Source: Chelativorans sp. YIM 93263 (GTDB taxonomy: Bacteria; Pseudomonadota; Alphaproteobacteria; Rhizobiales; Rhizobiaceae). Taken from it: a stretch of DNA of 64,000 nucleotides. The stretch spans positions 186,001 through 250,000 of the forward strand of contig NZ_JAKCWP010000003.1 in the NCBI RefSeq assembly GCF_028767125.1, in the 5' to 3' direction. Of this stretch, positions 62,779 to 64,000 are shown piece after piece; position 1 is the stretch's first letter, and each line of letters begins with the position of its first letter. Both the position numbers and the translations under genes were made by a program. A model generated the notes under the pieces. It was not told where the DNA came from and made no database searches. It saw only the letters and a list, made by a program, of their open reading frames with translations.

Positions 62779-62846
62779 CGCGATATGTTGCATCTCACGT
62801 TCTCAGTGTTATATCTTATGTACCGGAATGCGGAAAGGCGCTGCGA

Positions 62847-63614
62847 GTGAAACCGGAAGATCGTCGGCACGATATCGTGGAAATGCTGGTCGAGGTGGGG
62901 TCTGCCTCTCTGGAGGAGTTGTCCCAGCGCTTTGGTGTTTCCAAGATGACGATCCATCGGGACCTCGACGAGCTCGAGCAGGAGGGGCTTCTGCGCAAGA
63001 TGCGCGGCGGCGCGACCATCGAAGCGAGCGGACAGTTCGAAAGCGATTTCCGTTACCGCGCCCGTATGGCGGCAGAAGAAAAGAGGCGGATTGCATATCG
63101 GGCGGCGCAGTTTCTTGAGCCGGGCATGAGCGTGATGGTCGATGATGGCTCGACTTCGCAAAACCTCGTGCCCTTTCTCGTCGAAAAGCGCCCTCTTTCG
63201 GTCATCACCAACAACCTTGCGGTCATCGGCGGGCTATCCGGCGTTTCGGGAATAGAGTTAATCACGCTCGGCGGCACATATTCCCGCAAGTTCAACGGCT
63301 TTTTCGGTGTACTGACCCTTTCGGCGCTGGAAAACCTGCGCGCGGATGTCGTGCTCCTGTCGAGCTCCGCCATCGACGGCCGGACAGCATTTCACCAGGA
63401 CCAGGAAGTGCTCGAGGTAAAACGCAGGATGATCGCCTCCTCGGCGCGCCGTTATCTCATGGTCGATCATGAAAAGTTCGGGCGCACCGCGCTTCACCTG
63501 ATGTCCAACCTGGATGTCTTCGACGGCGTCGTGACGACGCGGGCTCTGCCCGAAGCAAAAGCTCGGGCGCTCATGGACCAGGGTATCAAACTTTATTTCG
63601 CGGAAGAGGAGTAA
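62847..63614 (+). CDS. DeoR-family transcriptional regulator
   Basis: Regulator of 255 residues. An N-terminal helix-turn-helix (SLEELSQRFGVSKMTIHRDLDELEQEGLLRKMRGGA) is followed by a DeoR sensor domain (EEKRRIAYRAAQFLEPGMSVMVDDGSTSQNL, LSVITNNLAVIG, ITLGGTYSRKFNGFFG, YLMVDHEKFGRTALHLM). The start is GTG 62847 with GGAAAGG upstream; earlier in-frame ATGs lie over the divergent transketolase gene. The neighbouring EryH-like gene suggests an EryR-like role sensing a tetrose/triose phosphate (inference). Confidence 0.92.
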   Translation: MKPEDRRHDIVEMLVEVGSASLEELSQRFGVSKMTIHRDLDELEQEGLLRKMRGGATIEASGQFESDFRYRARMAAEEKRRIAYRAAQFLEPGMSVMVDDGSTSQNLVPFLVEKRPLSVITNNLAVIGGLSGVSGIELITLGGTYSRKFNGFFGVLTLSALENLRADVVLLSSSAIDGRTAFHQDQEVLEVKRRMIASSARRYLMVDHEKFGRTALHLMSNLDVFDGVVTTRALPEAKARALMDQGIKLYFAEEE

Positions 63615-63616
63615 GC

Positions 63617-64000
63617 ATGTCGGAGTCGCCTCAGGCTTGGATCGGCACAAGCTGGAAAATGACAAAAACCCTGCACGCGGCGATGGCATTTGCCGAAAGC
63701 GTACGCCGAGTCGCACGCGATCCGCGCATACAGCGTTTTGTAATTCCGCCTTTCACTGCCGTACGTGAAGTTAAAGCAGCTCTTGCCGAAACCGACTTCA
63801 AGGTCGGCGCTCAGAATATGCATTGGGCCGAGTCCGGCGCCTGGACGGGTGAAATATCGGCCGGGATGCTGACGGATTGCGGCCTGGACATGGTGGAACT
63901 CGGGCACTCGGAGCGGCGAGCACATTTCGGCGAAACGAATGAGACTGTGGGTCTTAAAACCGAGGCCGCGGTGAAGCACGGGCTCATCCCCCTCGTTTGC
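63617..64000 (+). CDS. Triose-phosphate isomerase family protein, EryH/TpiA2-like (cut by the right edge)
   Basis: The first 128 residues of a TIM-barrel isomerase. It opens WIGTSWKMTKTL: the active-site lysine is kept, but the preceding asparagine of ordinary triose-phosphate isomerase (NWKMN) is serine. FVIPPFTAVREVKAAL, VGAQNMHWAESGAWTGEIS and the catalytic-histidine strand VELGHSERRAHFGETNE follow. This wording is that of Brucella/rhizobial TpiA2 (EryH), which isomerises L-erythrulose 1-phosphate. ATG 63617 is two bases after the DeoR stop, so both are one operon continuing to the right. Confidence 0.9.
   Translation, partial: MSESPQAWIGTSWKMTKTLHAAMAFAESVRRVARDPRIQRFVIPPFTAVREVKAALAETDFKVGAQNMHWAESGAWTGEISAGMLTDCGLDMVELGHSERRAHFGETNETVGLKTEAAVKHGLIPLVC

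Overview
The window reads as a chromosomal stretch of a GC-rich alphaproteobacterium, most likely of the Hyphomicrobiales (Rhizobiales), Phyllobacteriaceae or Brucellaceae-like. The support is gene content and order, not a database search: the rplM-rpsI-speB-argC-ctaA-DUF2842 neighbourhood, an EryH-type triose-phosphate isomerase behind a DeoR regulator, many periplasmic-binding-protein transporters with sugar-acid pathways, and a rhizobial-style intergenic palindromic repeat. Both window edges cut genes: a branched-chain-type binding protein on the left and a triose-phosphate isomerase on the right.

Region 1 (1-11.9 kb): a Liv-type ABC transporter on the plus strand faces a minus-strand run holding an FAD/OYE two-domain 2-aminobenzoyl-CoA (or salicylyl-CoA) monooxygenase/reductase, SDR, MarR regulator, enoyl-CoA hydratase, acyl-CoA dehydrogenase, Rid-family protein, 3-methyladenine DNA glycosylase and kynureninase. 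Together these suggest tryptophan/kynurenine to anthranilate breakdown by the aerobic CoA-thioester route; the CoA ligase is not in the window. Region 2 (12-24.2 kb): an eleven-gene minus-strand operon (binding protein, two permeases, ATPase, enolase-superfamily enzyme, mutarotase, Gfo/Idh/MocA oxidoreductase, MaoC-like protein, SDR, FAH-type hydrolase, L-fuconate dehydratase) diverges from an IclR regulator and an amidohydrolase-type lactonase. This fits non-phosphorylating L-fucose breakdown to pyruvate and lactate. Region 3 (24.2-26.5 kb): a binding-protein-like protein without a signal peptide, coupled to a class III CoA-transferase. Then come tRNA-Pro(GGG) and a sparse stretch.

Region 4 (27.5-35 kb): a PagL-like lipid A deacylase and an exopolysaccharide block (Wzy/ligase-like protein, polyprenyl-phosphate sugar transferase, GT4 glycosyltransferase, Wza-like lipoprotein, and a divergent Wzc/ExoP-like protein whose C-terminal domain lacks an intact P-loop). 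Region 5 (35-43.7 kb): housekeeping genes (DUF2842, ctaA, argC, speB, rpsI, rplM, a thioesterase, an enoyl-CoA hydratase-like protein, a VOC protein, a CoA-binding protein and metY), ending in tRNA-Ser(GCT). Region 6 (44-58.5 kb) looks accessory: an empty stretch, then two enolase-superfamily enzymes, a D-2-hydroxyacid dehydrogenase and an FAH-family protein with a TctABC transporter and a divergent GntR regulator, then debris (lysozyme fragment, strong inverted repeat, small ORFs), then a signalling run of acyl-CoA dehydrogenase, hybrid histidine kinase and two response regulators, the second with a frameshift. Region 7 (58.6-64 kb): transketolase, fructose-bisphosphatase and class II aldolase in one operon, divergent from a DeoR regulator and an EryH-like isomerase, which suggests handling of tetrose/triose phosphates.

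All assignments rest on reading motifs and gene order. No similarity search or structure prediction was run.
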